Shown: positions 35,812 to 48,290, counted from the first letter of the stretch. The stretch is 64,000 bases of DNA from Limonium bicolor (GCA_023374045.1 CM041778.1:364596831-364660830), one strand, 5' to 3'. The notes: generated from the sequence alone by a model not told the origin. A program made the numbers and translations.

Positions 35812-38800
35812 TGAAATACCCCAAACTTAAATATAGAGATTAAAATTATTTTAATAGGTATTCAAGGGCCTAATAATGCCTAAGTAATATTGGTAAGGAA
35901 AATAAATCCAAAAGAAATGAAGAAAACGCTTAAAAAGTAAAAAATGCTAAATAAGCGTTATATAACCATAGGAGGTACGAGACCTCGATTAGAGTATCAT
36001 GTGGATTCCTAAGGCTTGATAATGCCTAAATAATATATGGGAACAATTCCCAAAGAAAACGGATCCATAAAATCGATTAAAACCATAAACGAATCTTAAA
36101 GCGCGTTTTTCGAGGAAACCTGGAAAACACGACTTTAAGCGGGTTAAATAGACTCGTAACAACTTTGGTCAACCAAATAGTCATTAATAAACATTAATGA
36201 AGGTCTAGAACCAATAAAATCAATTAAACGTGAAAATAGTAAAAACTATAAAAAAACGGGTAGTTGTGGGGTGTAAACCGTAATAAGAACAAACTAATGT
36301 GTCCCACTTGCAAATAAAAATTTAAAATCTGTAGGATGTTGTGTGGGTGGCCGATTTGCCCTCTGTCTCTCACTTATATTAATTCATTCTTATTCACTAC
36401 AAGACAAATAATAAACTAAGCAAAAAGTAAAAAGTAAGAAAGTACATTACCTCACTTGTGAGACTCTCTCTCCTATCCATTCTCTTCTTCCACCGTACTC
36501 CCTCCTCTCTCTGATTTCTCTTCTTCCCCAAAGCAGCTCCAATGGCGATTTGAGCTCACCCATAGAAGCTTCATCTTCTCTCCTTTGTTGAACACTCAAT
36601 ACTTGTCCAAAAATCACAAAATTGGTACCGTTGGAATCCTGTTGTAAAGGAGAACAATCCCCTCTGTTCAAAAATTGAAAATACCCAATTTCATCTCCAT
36701 GGGTATTCCTCATCTGAAGGTTTGGAACCACCATTGGAAGCATCTCCTTCATCTTGTTGGTTTGAGGTAAAAAGAAATCAGAAAATCTCTCATTTCTAGC
36801 TCCTATCTGCATTATAAGAACTACTAAAATGTGAGCTCTTGTTCCTTGTTGTTCCAGCCGTTTTGGCTTCTTCTTGGAGCTGGAAATATTACCCTCTTGC
36901 TAGTCAAGAACTCTATCTAGTGAGTGAAAGGTAAAGTCACTCCTAAACCCTAAATATAGGTTCATAGGTTCTAAGGTAAATTTATAGGGTTTAAGTGTTA
37001 AATTAGATACTCATTAGTGTCTTGGATATGGGCTGTAGCATTGCCTAATTGATGAACCAAGAACAAGGGAAAGTAAAGAAGAAAGAAGGAGGAGAATTGG
37101 AAAAGAAAAGAAGGAATAATAAGAATAAGGTATGAGCTCCTTCTTGATGCTAAATTTTAATGCATTAGAGTAATGGGAATGGGTAAACTAATTAACAAAC
37201 CCAAAATATTGTACTAGTATTGTAGTTTATGGAAGTTTGAGTATTTGTGAACTAGTATTTGAATTGTAGGCCTTAGAGCCAAATAAATTGTGTATGTGTA
37301 TTGGTATTGTGGATTGAAGAAGTATTGAAGAATTGATATTGTTTTGAGTGCTGGTAGGACCCTTGTATGGGTGTGGCTAGATTAGGAATGATATTGGTGA
37401 GAATGGATATATGTGGATGAGTGAGAATTGTAGGTGAACTATGGCAAAATTTTAGTAGGAATTATGCATTGTTGGATAACTTGGTGAATGGGAGAACCAA
37501 GGTGTGTATTGGGTTGAGTAGAGAGGTTTAGTAACCATGGAGTAGTATTTGAAGTATGAGAATATAAGAGGGCGAAATCTGTTGCAAGAAGTGTAGTAAT
37601 GCATTGTAAAATCTAGGAAGAACTAGTGTGCAAGATTTAGTAAAATGAGTGTTGGACTTGGGTATAGATAGTGTATTGCTTGGAAATGAATTGGAATGGT
37701 AAAATGAGGTTAAGACAAAGTGCAAAATGTAAAGAGAGGTGTAGGAATGCACAAGTGTGCAAAGTGTGAAAATATGAATGGAAATTTGTAGAAATTGAGC
37801 AAGAAGTTGAGTAAGTATTGGACCATGGATTTAAGGAGTTTTAGTGAGTGTTTAAGTGTGTTTAAACATGTATAAAACATTTAGAAAGATTATGGAATGA
37901 TTGGAGGTGGATTAAGGGTTGATTTGGGGTTGAAAAATGACCTTAATAGCAGTTTTTAGCAGGGTCCGGGACTTAGGATATGTACCAAGTCCCGGACCGC
38001 TTCAAAAAAAGGCTCGAGAGTGAATGCAGGAATTGGTCCGGGACTTAAGTCCTGGACCAAGTCCAGGACCAAGTAGAAAAATGAGCTTAAAGTACACAGA
38101 AGTATTGGTCCGGGACTTAGGGTCCGGACCAATCCCGGACCACCACCAAAAATGCCCAGAAAGTGTTTTAAAGTGTCTAGAACATGGGGGATTGATTGGT
38201 ATTGATTTTAGGAGTTGTTTAGGAGTTGTTTGGTGATATTTAAAGGTCCTAAGAAGTGTAAACAAGTGTAGGAAGTGAGTGAGAAGTGAGTACATAATTT
38301 GACATAAGCAAAACTAAGCATAACGGGACAACGAGGTAAGTACGGGAGTAGTAATTATGTATGTACCGTAAAGCTTAGTATTAATTGGAGCATTTGGCAT
38401 GTAGTCAATGGTTCAAGAATAAGACTCGAGGAACGAGAGTGAACCAAAGGAAACGCGAGAGCACTCGGTAACGCAAATCCCGGTGAAAGGTATGATTTCT
38501 TCATGCTCTGTAGTTACCCCGATTTGTGTGCTTATTTGATCACCTAAATAATATAAATGCATGAATCGGACTATAATGCACTTACTTGTGCTTGTTTATG
38601 TTGTTCTTGATATATAATGCCTTGAACACCAGTTTGTATAATTCATGAAATGAAAGGATGGAGATGAAGTATGTTTGTACCTTGTAGTGTACTTGTGTAG
38701 TGTATTGTACCTTGTATGGATGTGTATGTGTGTATTGTATTATTGTGGCTTGGATGTGTTGACTTCTACTAATTCCTAACTACCTAACTCCTAACGTAAG

Positions 38801-39925
38801 TATTGAGTAAATTGTAATGAGTAGAAGTCCGATATAGCTTCGGCCACACGTGAGGATGAGGAGACACAAGAGGTTGGATCCGATTCCTGGTTCTTAAACT
38901 TTTCCACGGCCCAAACCCCTAAAATGGGTAGCATCCTGGATTAGTGAACCAAGTAAATCCCGGTGGTGGGACAGTGTAGTCCCTGCCCGGAGGTCCCGAC
39001 GACTTAACTTGAGTAAGGAGTAAGTAAGTAAGTATTGTATGAGTAATGGTCTTGGCTGGTGTAAGTCATTGACCCCGAGTAAAAGAATAATCTCAACCCG
39101 ATTAACCCGGGTGGACAAATGGAGCTAACAAGTATTGTGTATGGGTATTCCGGTAAAGGTAAGTATGTATGGGTTGACTTGTATTGTCTTCCTTGTATGA
39201 ATTGATGTGTATGTATGTATTCCTTGTGTAGTATTTTGGTATTATGAATGAAGCATGTATGTATGTATGAAGCATGCATGTATGTATGTATGAATAAAAT
39301 AAACTGCATGTATTCGACCAAGTGGTCGGCATACCCTCGCTAGTATGCGGGGTATGCGGAAGTCATATGCAGTGTAAGCTGAGCCCCTAGGGGCACTGTT
39401 TTTACTGTGCAGGTACCCGAAGTGGATATGATCACAGTAAGAGACCAGCGGATATGCCTAGTTCATTAGCAATGAAATGTAGATAGTAGTGAATGGAATT
39501 GGGCTTGTAGCCTCAATGTAGAAGTGTACCAAGGGGTACACCATATGTATTGAAAGTATGTAGTTAGTGTGGAATGGGTAGATGTTAGACTCTTAATGAG
39601 TATGTATGAAATTGAAAGAGGTATTGTATTCGGATAAGGATCGTAGTAAACTCGGTGTATTATATTGTATTGAAATTATGAAGTATTGTATGGAGTGGAG
39701 CATTGTAGTACTTGATTGGTATTGGAGTATGCATTGTATTTGTGTAGTACTCGGATATTCTAGACCATCAGACCGATGCTGTATATAGTAGTAAGCCTTG
39801 TTGGTCACGTGGGTAGCTAACAGCATTGTATCACCCACCGTTGTATAAGTATGTATCCGCTGCGTGAATCTGGAAGTACGAGGAGATTGGACGGTAATGA
39901 CAGTATTAGCTGTAGGGGTGTTACA
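35812..39925 (+). repeat. LARD 3' LTR (4114 bp, uninterrupted)
   Basis: TGAAATACCCC to GGGGTGTTACA. Full-length counterpart of the split 5' LTR. Inverted repeats with arm GGTCCGGGACTT lie near 37970-38145, and the GCCCCTAGGGGC palindrome near 39386. No gene is present; small frames are shared with the 5' LTR without conservation. Confidence 0.93.
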
Positions 39926-39930
39926 CTTTT
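39926..39930 (+). repeat. LARD target-site duplication, right copy (CTTTT)
   Basis: Equal to 9299-9303. Confidence 0.92.
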
Positions 39931-40161
39931 GGATTTTGGTGTTTATTTTTTCGGCTTTGGGGCCCATTGTATTTGACTTCAATTATGTATTTGAGTTGGC
40001 TTCCGCGTTGTAATCAATGTACATGCTTGTAACTGCTATTTGTATAATATAAGAGTATTTGATTCGGTTTTGGGAGTTCGCTAGTGTAGCTTTGCGTGTC
40101 TTAGGTAATAAGCGTGCGGCGTGTAAGGTCTCTCAACTAGGGTGGTTTTAAGGTCATTACA
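39931..40161 (+). repeat. Gypsy G 5' LTR, right fragment
   Basis: GGATTTTGGTGTTTATTT and following match 42061 onward in the G 3' LTR. It ends AGGTCATTACA and is followed by a decayed PBS TGGTATATAAGTCAG at 40168. Confidence 0.88.
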
Positions 40162-41110
40162 TTTAATGGTATATAAGTCAGCTTTGGTTTTCGCTAGGAT
40201 TTGTTAGGTGTATGCATGCTTACGCTACTGTATCTTTGCATGTTATCTGCTATGTGTTGACTGTTGCGTGAATTGTCTGCTATCTGGTGTCTCTTATGTG
40301 CGGCTCTTCTATGGTTGTCCGCCACTTGAGTAGCGCAGCGGAAGCGTATTGTCTGTTTGCATGTGCTTGTGTGTTCTGAAAGTGAGTTTGAGGGAGTCGG
40401 ATCCTTTGGGAAAGGATGACCGAATGTGAGTTCTAGTTTGTATGAGTTGTGAGCTTTAGTTGTGAGCTTGGGTAATTTCCTTGTGTTGTATGTTATGTGT
40501 TGTGTTCTGGTGTGAGTTCATGAGTGTGTTGGTCTTGTGAATAAGAACGTCTTCTGGAAGTTGAGCGTTCCTCATGTGCCGTTAGGCTAAGCCTTTGGTT
40601 ATCTTCTAATATGCTCTATGTCAGTCAGTCAGCAGCGAGTTTGTGTGTTGTTCCTATGCCTTCAGGTTTAGTCTTCAGTAATCTTCTGCTTCGTTTTTCT
40701 GTCAGTTAGTAAGTTTTGAATGTTAGATTTCTGAGGTGCGAGCTTCTAAGATGTGTGAGCGTTCTTTCTATACCTTTGTGCTAAGCCATTAATGATCATC
40801 CGCTATGTTTATTTGTTAGCAAGTTAGTCAGTGTACCCTAAGTGTTAGCATTGTAAGGTTCAGGCTTCAGAGATGTGTGAGTGTCCTATCTGCACCTTAG
40901 GGCTAAGATTTAGTAACCTTCCCTTTTATTCTTCTGTGCCAGTTGGCAGTGAGTTCTGAGTGTTAGTTCCTTAGAAGTTTCGGGCTTTTAGGATGTGAAA
41001 TTATTTCTGTATGGAATAGTTTTTGTAGTACTCCTGCACTTATGTGCATTTGTTCATATTCTGGGTTTTGTCGAATTTTGAGGACGAAATTCTTTTTAAG
41101 AGAGGTATAT
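40162..41110 (+). mobile_element. Gypsy G interior, non-coding, with degenerate tandem repeats
   Basis: Only 949 bp separate the PBS-like site from the 3' LTR and no gag-pol frame is present, so G is an internally deleted or non-autonomous copy. From about 40560 to 41000 there are roughly four diverged units of about 85-122 bp. Each has GTTCCTATGCC/GTCCTATCTGCACC, TTAGGCTAAG, a TCTTCTG tract and a GTTAG/TTCTGAG stretch. The end (GAATTTTGAGGACGAAATTC then TTTTTAAGAGAGGTATAT) is a typical gypsy pol end and PPT. Confidence 0.75.
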
Positions 41111-42251
41111 TGTTAGGCCCTAGATTTTTTTTATTTTCTTTCTGATTCACAAAGGGAGTTAAATAATATTCTCATCTTGTTATACTGTGTTTTTGACATT
41201 GGTGGCATACTATTCTAAGTTAGACGAAGGAGGGATACATTTGGCCTTTTCCTTTTTGCTATTTAATATTAGTTAGAGAAGGGAATTACTAATCATTTTA
41301 TTCCTCCTCCTTCCTCATTTTCTGATTCACATTCATTCTTCTTCCGCTTTGCTACGCTCTCCCAAGTAACCTCCTTTTGCAACTCCTCTTCTTCATCTCG
41401 TCTCCAATTCTCTCCCGGATGCCCGAATGCTAGATCGTTCGTTGTGGATTCCGATCGATCGCCAATTGTTTGATCTTTAGATTTGATTTGGGAATTCTGA
41501 TTTTGTTCATCATTAAGTTCCCTCATCCCTCATTCCTGATTTTGTTTTCGATTCCGAATCTATTCAATTCATTGTCTGTCAGTTCGAGTGGAGATTCGAG
41601 GAGTCTGATGTTTAGAGTCCGCTGTGATTTCTTTGCTTCGGATGAGAGGTAGGTGGCAGATGGATTTTGTTGCATATGTTCACCCACGGGGGTTTCCGTT
41701 GCATTTCTGTATTTGTTGAATGGTTTGTTCTCTAATTTGGGGTGATTTCGATGTGGATTTCGAATTCTATTTTGCTCTGTTAAAACCTCGTATAAGTGTG
41801 TTTTGATTTGCGTAATTTGAAATGAAGAACTCCATAGATTTCAATGGTGAATTGTCTTGGGTTTTGTTTCTGTTCTTCTTGGTGTCTTTCTGCAAATTTT
41901 GTCGTGTCCGGACTTGCATATGCTCGGTATCTATTTTGAGCATGCTCAACTAATTAAGTTTATCACGTGCTGAGCTATAGTTTGGCTCACCCCTATTTCC
42001 TATTGATTTGGAGTTTTAGCTTCTGTTTGGAGATTCGGCCGCTACTTTCAGTATTGCTTTGGGATTTTGGTGTTTAGTTTGTTTGGCTTTGGGGCCCATT
42101 GTATTTGACTTCTATTATGTATTTGAGTTGGCTTCCGTGCTGTAATTAATGTACGAGCTTGTAACTGCTATTTGTATAATATAAGAGTATTTGATTCGGT
42201 TTTGGGAGCTCGCTAGTGTAGCTTTACATGTCTTAGGTAATAAGCGCGCGG
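41111..42251 (+). repeat. Gypsy G 3' LTR, truncated
   Basis: Starts TGTTAGGCCCTAG after the PPT. Its distal part matches 9089-9303 plus 39931-40120. Homology stops at GTAATAAGCGCGCGGC near 42251, so about 50 bp of the end are missing. The 128 bases after it are unassigned. Confidence 0.82.
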
Positions 42252-42379
42252 CAGTGGCATTTGATGATGATAAACTAGAAGAACAACCTAAAAAAGGCTC
42301 AAGAACATTGGGAGTATCCCAGATGATGTGATTGAAACCGGTTGGCTCATAAGAGGCTATAGTCAAGTTCATAAATTCT

Positions 42380-42564
42380 ATTTGATGATGTTGGGAATCG
42401 ATTGTATACTGATAAGAAGATTAAAGGGCATATAGCGCAATACTACAAATAGTAATTAGGAACTGAATCACAGAATAGATTTAGAATTGAATATGAGCCT
42501 TTTGAGACAGGGAATCAAGTGTCTGTGGAGTCTAATCAGATGCAGTGTGCCTTTTCACTAAATC
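42380..42564 (+). pseudogene. L1-type LINE ORF2 fragment, left of copia K
   Basis: In one frame, apart from two adjacent stops, this reads like the region before the RT of plant L1 LINEs: GNRLYTDKKIKGHIAQYYK, later CAFSLNL. The text continues at 47898 after the copia K insertion. The 128 bases to the left (42252-42379) are not identified. Confidence 0.7.
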
Positions 42565-42850
42565 TGTATTATGATAAATATATATATATTTATTTATTTA
42601 TCACTATATTTTGACATTAGTTGTAAGGTATAAGTAGTAAGGTGTTGTGTTATGTAGTTGTATTGTTTTAGGCTTGAATGTAGTGTTTCCATTAGTGAGC
42701 TGCAGAGTATATAGATTGCTAAGTTTTACAAGGTTATTGTAGATGAGACTTCTGTATTCTAGGGTTCTCATGTTTTCAATCAGATCTCTCTTGCTTTCCT
42801 TTCACTGTTTCCTTCTTCTGCTCAACGAGAAAACCTCCTAGATTTGTGAT
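42565..42850 (+). repeat. K 5' LTR
   Basis: About 286 bp with an AT-rich start (runs of TATATA). Pairs with 47625-47897. Confidence 0.85.
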
Positions 42851-42851
42851 A

Positions 42852-42863
42852 TGGTATCAAAGC
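42852..42863 (+). promoter_or_regulatory. K primer binding site
   Basis: TGGTATCAAAGC, a one-base variant of the tRNA-Met site. Confidence 0.8.
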
Positions 42864-43085
42864 AACGAATGCTGTTGTGATTCGTCTTTCTTATAGCTGT
42901 GAGATCGAGGCAGACATTGATGTCCACATGGTTGGAAGCAGAGACCTGAATCATCAATAATCTTTCTCTTTCTTCAAGACGACCTGCATGGGGATAGCAG
43001 GAAAAGATTCAGACAAAAGAAAGGGGTCCAAGACACAAAGACCCCTGGAACAGCGATAATCGAGTTTGAATCCACTACTGGGATA

Positions 43086-43910
43086 CTCGTTGGAGACCTA
43101 TTGTACCTCGGAAGCTCAGAACAACCAGGACACCCGTTGGCAAGAAAATTTGACGGTGTTTCCGGTTTTCCTTACTGGAAACAGCAAGTCAAGATCGCTC
43201 TTAGGGCAAAGAGCAAAATTGGGTTCATCGACGGAACCCTAGAGAGACCGAAGACTCCGATAAGAAGAAGGCAAGCATGGGATAGATATAATAAGATGGT
43301 AATTTCCTGGATCCTATCTAGCTTAGAAAAACCAGTTGCTGAAAGTGTCATGTTTAGACATACTGTGTCTAAAATCTAGAAAGAGTTATGCGCCCAATTT
43401 GAGCACAAGGACACAACCAAGATATATGACTTGGAGCAACAGTTGGGCTCCTTGGCACACGCCGGGGATTTGATTTGCGTATACTTTACCAAGATACAAA
43501 AGCTGTGGGATGAAATTGACACAACCGACCGCATTCCCTTCTACAATTGTAACAATTCCAGGGAATTCAAGAAGTACGTTACTGAACGAAGGTTGATAAA
43601 GTTCCTTATGGGTCTTGATGAACATTACTCCATTATCAAGGGTAATGTTCTCATGATTTCTCCACTACCAAGCATAGAGTAGGTCTACAGTCTTCTGATT
43701 AAAGAGGAAAGAAAGAAGACCTTGGGTACTGCGAATTCTTCAGAAAATACTTCACTATCATTTGCGGTTGATCAAGTGAAGAGAGAAACTATTAGAGGCA
43801 CGCCTATGGGTTCCAGCAGGCGATCCACTTTAAGTTGTACGTTCTGTGGAAAGGAGGGACATGTTGAAGAGAAATGCTTTCAAAAACACGGGTTTCCATC
43901 GCGGTGAAGA
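43086..43910 (+). pseudogene. gag: K gag
   Basis: Starts near 43086-43101 with HPLARKFDGVSGFPYWKQQV. A stop at 43377 is followed by EQQLGSLAHAGDLICVYFTK, the usual copia UBN2 pattern, and another stop at 43680. A CCHC knuckle CTFCGKEGHVEEKC lies at 43838-43880. In an intact copy this forms the particle. The frame has at least two nonsense codons. Confidence 0.87.
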
Positions 43911-44209
43911 ACAAATAAGAGTAGAAGGAGCGCAGCCAACTCTTGCATTGAGGAAAGAAAAATAGAGGTTCAGCAAGATTTTCCTAAGGGTTCACTGCCA
44001 CAAGATCCTTTTAGAGGGGTTCTTACTAATGAACAAGTGAATCAGCTCTTGTCATTCGTGAGCAAGCCCTTGGGAAATGAGAAGGACAGTCAATCCCAGG
44101 AGGCATCCTACGGTTTTGTCGGTACAATTTCCTTACCTAACTATACTACTTTTAGTTGTCAGCGTAATAAGTATTCTGAAGATATTAAGCATGAACAAAG
44201 TTTCAATAT

Positions 44210-45504
44210 AATTCTAGATAAGGGCACCTAGATCTTAGATACACGTGCCACGAAACATATGTGTTGTGACCTTACACTTTTTAACTTTGATAATGTTTTA
44301 AATGATGTGTTGAGAATAATTATGCCTGATGGTCATCCACAATTTGTTAAGGTAATAGGAAAAGTAAAGATAAATGTACTGATAACCCTTGATAAAGTTT
44401 TGTTTGTTCCAACATTTAAATTTAACTTAGTTGCAATCAGTAAGTTATCTAAGGTTATGAGAGGTAAATTCTGTTTTGACCCTAAGCATTGTGTATATCA
44501 GGACACTAATATGAAGGTTGAGTTACAACTAGGGCACCATTGTAGAGGACTCTATCTTCTCAACCAGAACTGTGATAGAAAATATGATATAAGTCTTGGT
44601 GGTAAAGATAGTGCTTCTGTTAACAATGTCATAATCGGCTTTGATTGTAAAGATAGTGTTTCCTTGTGGCATCATAGGTTAGGCCATTTTCCTAAGAAGA
44701 AATTGTTAGGTTTGAAACTGTTTGATAGTAGAAAAGGCAATGTTCTATTCATTTGTGAATCATGTCATAAGGTAAAACAGCCATAGGCTGCCTTTCACCA
44801 ACAGCAAGACAACGTCTAATAGTGCTTTTGATCTGATACATGTTGATCTATGGGGTCCCTATCCCCATAAGACCTATGATAACTTTCAATATTTTCTGAC
44901 CAAGGTTGATGACAAAAGTAGAGCCACATGGGTGCATTTGTATGCAAATAAATTTGACTCTTTTCAGGTTACATTTAACTTTATAGAAATGGTAGAGAAG
45001 TAATTTGGCAAGAGGGTCAAAACCTTAAGGTCAGACAATGCTTACGGATTTGGAACTTCAAAAATAGGGTCTACTTATTTTAGAAAGAAGGGAATTGAAC
45101 ATCAGACCAGTTGCCCTCACACCCCACATCACAATGGAGTGGTTGAGAGGAAACATAGACATATCATCAAAACTGCTAGGGCTGTCATGTTCCATTTAGG
45201 GCTACCAATGAGATTTTGGGGGGATAGTATGCTTACTGCTGCATACCTTATTAACAAAATGCCATTAGCCTCCATAGATAATCAAATCCCTTATGAAATT
45301 ATATTTGGAAATAAACCTGACTTTAATTTCTTGAGGTGTTTTGGGTGCTTATGCTTTGCTAACATCAATTACAACCAACAAGATAAGTTTGCAACAAGAT
45401 GCATCAAGGGTGTCTTCATTGGCTATCCCCAAGGTAAAAAGGGTTATATAATTTTTGACCTATACAATAAAAGGATAATGTTTAACAGAGATGTATTTTC
45501 ATGA
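44210..45504 (+). pseudogene. pol: K protease and integrase
   Basis: Protease active site ILDTRATKHM near 44235-44265, in which the usual Gly after Asp-Thr is Arg. GAG-pre-integrase WHHRLGHFPKKKL and CESCHKVKQ follow (44670-44785). The integrase core reads DLIHVDLWGPYPH, later RSDNAYGFGTS, and from 45139 VERKHRHIIKTARAVMFHLG with the C-terminal domain GVFIGYPQGKKGY. Stops at 44229 (TAG), 44784 and 45001 break it. Confidence 0.87.
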
Positions 45505-47619
45505 AAACATATACCCTTTTAAAAATCCTAAGGAAAATCATATAGAACATCAAAGCCACAATGAGCAAGTAGTGCTACCTATAAACTGTGATGAGGATTG
45601 TACATTTGATACTAATGGAAGTTTAGAGCAAGTAGAGAATCTCTCTCAAGAACAGACACACCATCCCGCTGAAGTGGAATCGGAGGCTCTTATTGAGATT
45701 GAAACAGAAGCTCTTCCCGTAGAAGAAATGCAACAATAGGGACAATAACAACATGAGGAAATTTTTCTCAGAAGATCACACAGAGAAAGGCAAGCCCCAA
45801 CATACCTTGAAGATTATGAAGTCAATCAAGCCTCCAGAGACAACAAAGATAAGTTCTCAAATGACCCTTATACCTATGTTATATTAAGTAGAATATGAGC
45901 AACTATTTATCAAATACTGATGAAATAGAAGTAAATAATCACAAACTTGATCTGAACACTATTTGTGCTGATGATAAGGATTCCTTGATTTCTTCTATTG
46001 TTCATGATCAAATAAATTGCTTAATAGCAAGAAACTCCACTGATTCTAGTGATAGAATGGTTAGATAGAAAGAACCTATAGACTATCACCAAATTGTGAA
46101 AGATGTGGGGTAGGGAAAGGTAATGTTAGAAGAATATCTAGCCTTGCAGAAGAATAAAACCTGTGTTCTCACTGATCTCCCAAAAGGAAAAAGGGTAGTA
46201 AGGTGCGAATAGGTTTACGAATTCAAATATAGGTCAGATGGGAAATTCGAGAGATGTAAGGCTAGACTAGTGGCTAAGGGGTTTACACAAAAACATGGGA
46301 TAGACTATCAGGAAACATTCTCTCCTATTGTTAAATTTACAACAATCAAAGCCCTTGACATTATAACTACTAAGAAAGGATGGAATGTGAACCAACTAGA
46401 TGTGAATAACACATTTTTGCTTGGGGACTTGTTAGAAGAGGTTTATATGGAGCAACCAGAGGGTTATAATTCAGAAAAACCTAACTAAGTATGTCTGCTT
46501 AAGAAATCAATATATGGCCTAAAATAGGCATCGAGGTAATAGAACCAAAATTTAAAAGCGTTTTTTCTAAAAATTTTAGGTTTTTCCCAGTCACTTAATG
46601 ACGACTCCTTGTTCCATAGAAAGGCACCTAGAAAGGTTTGTTACTTAGCAGTATATGTAGATAACATATTACTGACATGTGATGACACTATTTTTATTGA
46701 TGATGTGAAAAACTCTCTTAATAACATGTTTTTGATTAAAGATTTAGGCCTCTTGAACACGTTTCCGGATTCATACACACTTCTCAAGGCCTTGTTTTAA
46801 CACAAAGAACTTATGTTGAAGCTTTAGTAAAAGAGTTTTATTGTTTGAAAGAAAAAACCGCTGCTGGACCACTTGAATTTAATTGCAAACTGATCAGAAA
46901 CCAAGGGAAACCTCTTACTGAAACCTCTGTGTATAGAAAGTTAGTTGGAAAAATTAGTTTCCTAGCATAGTGTAGGCCAAATTTCAGTTTTTCCATTCAA
47001 GTTTTGAGCCAATTCCTTGATAAACCCACGGTACTACATTAGAATGCAGCTTTACATACCTTGCGATATAGTAGTGGTACACTTGGTTATGGTCTGTTTT
47101 TCAACAGGAAGCTAGTTTTTAATATCCTTGCCTTCTGTGATACAGATTGGGTCACCTGTCCCAATACCCGGAGATCGATCAGTGGAAATTTTATACAACT
47201 TGGAGGCTATCCTCTATCTTGGCGATCCAAGAAGCAGACCACGGTTGCACTTTCTTCCGCGGAGGATAAGAACTAGTCTGCGAGATATGTAACTGCTGAA
47301 TTAAGCTAGATTACAAGGTTACTAGCGGAGCTTGAAGTGGAAGGAATTGAGCCAACCAGTCAAATCCGACAGTCAATCAGCGATTTACATCGCCAGAAAT
47401 CCAGTAATGCACGAGCGTACCAAGCATGTGGAAGTTGATGCTCATTTTGTGAGACAAAAACTGCAAGAAGTGCAGATAAATGTGGATTTTGTACCTTTAG
47501 GACTTCAGTTGGCTGATGTCCTCACAAAGGTTCTGCTTGGGAGAGCTTACCCTGGAGTGTTGTGGCATATGGGACTTATCAATTCAGAAGTCAAAGCTCA
47601 CATGACATGTGCACTTTGA
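45505..47619 (+). pseudogene. pol: K reverse transcriptase and RNase H
   Basis: A spacer (45505-46080) rich in Glu and Gln is followed by [41 protein letters not shown] and the catalytic box YVDNILL (the second Asp of YVDD is Asn). RNase H: YGLFFNRKLV, CDTDWVTCPNTRRSISG, TTVALSSAEDK, and the end LQLADVLTKVLLGRAY. It stops at TGA 47617-47619, just before the PPT. Many stops; inactive. Confidence 0.88.
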
Positions 47620-47624
47620 GGGCG

Positions 47625-47897
47625 TGTATTATGATATATATATATATCAGTGTGTTTGGACATTAGTTATAAGGTATAAGTTGCAAGGAGGTGTGTTATG
47701 TAGTTGTGTCGTTTTAGGCTTGAACGCGGTGTTTCCCTTAGTGAGCTACAAAGTATACAGTTTGCTAAGTTTTACAAGGGTAATGTAGATTAGACTTCTA
47801 TATTCTAGGGTTCTCTCATTTTTAATCACATCTCTCTTGCTTTCATTTCACCATTTCCTTCTTCTGCAGTACCAGAAAACCTCCTCGATTTGTGATA
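47625..47897 (+). repeat. K 3' LTR
   Basis: About 273 bp, pair of 42565-42850. It starts TGTATTATGATATATATA. Confidence 0.85.
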
Positions 47898-48290
47898 ATC
47901 TGATGATTAGAAGGCGGTTCAGGGTATTGACAAATAATAAAACTCTAGCGCCATATGGGTTTGATGCTATCTTCAATAAGTCGGCATGAATGTTTTGGGT
48001 GAGGAAGTCTCTACAGTTATAGAGATATTTAGTTTTGGGAAATTCCTTAGGCAAGTTGATACGACTCTTTTTTCTTTTGCTCATAAAGTTGTTTATCCTA
48101 CTATGGTTCAAGAATTAAGGCTCATCTTATTGTAATTTTCATACAAAGTTATAGCTAAGATCATTATTATAAGGCTTATATTGGTTTTGAATGATCTGAT
48201 TGCCAAAAATCAGAGGGCATTTATTCTATAGAGAAATTTAGTGTATAATGTGGTGCTTTTCAACAGACTAGTAAGCTATATAATAGTACC
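47898..48290 (+). pseudogene. L1-type LINE reverse transcriptase fragment, right of copia K
   Basis: With frameshifts the sequence reads KAVQGID, then NNKTLAPYGFDAIF, and later YKVIAKII, RLILVLNDLIAKNQRAFI and RNLVYNVVLFNRLV. These match the start of the plant L1 RT (the NKAPGPDGF block and the YKI.K...RL...L..LI...Q.AF block). The remnant ends near 48290 and no poly(A) tail was identified. Confidence 0.75.

Larger units (their letters stand above)
9304..39925 (+). mobile_element. LARD: large LTR retrotransposon derivative with non-coding interior
   Basis: Two ~4.1-kb LTRs (9304-10526 plus 27240-30115, and 35812-39925) with ends TGAAATACCCC...GGGGTRTTACA. There is a tRNA-Met PBS at 30121, a purine tract at 35799 and perfect 5-bp target duplications CTTTT. 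The interior (30116-35811, 5.7 kb) has no recognisable gag or pol. Without the nested H element the length is about 13.9 kb. These properties define a LARD. Termini and PPT match gypsy element J (53804 onwards), suggesting a Tekay/Del-type origin and trans-mobilisation. Confidence 0.88.
42565..47897 (+). mobile_element. Ty1-copia element K
   Basis: Short LTRs 42565-42850 and 47625-47897 (TGTATTATGATA... to GATTTGTGAT), PBS TGGTATCAAAGC at 42852, gag, PR, INT, RT, RH in copia order, PPT CTTTGAGGGCG just before the 3' LTR. Flanks AAATC and TAATC are an imperfect target duplication. All domains contain stops. The element sits inside the LINE RT. Confidence 0.9.

Noticed and set aside
42252..42379. 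Possible coding piece (AFDDDKLEEQ) after the G LTR
   Set aside because: Too short, no family match, and not in continuity with the LINE frame that follows.
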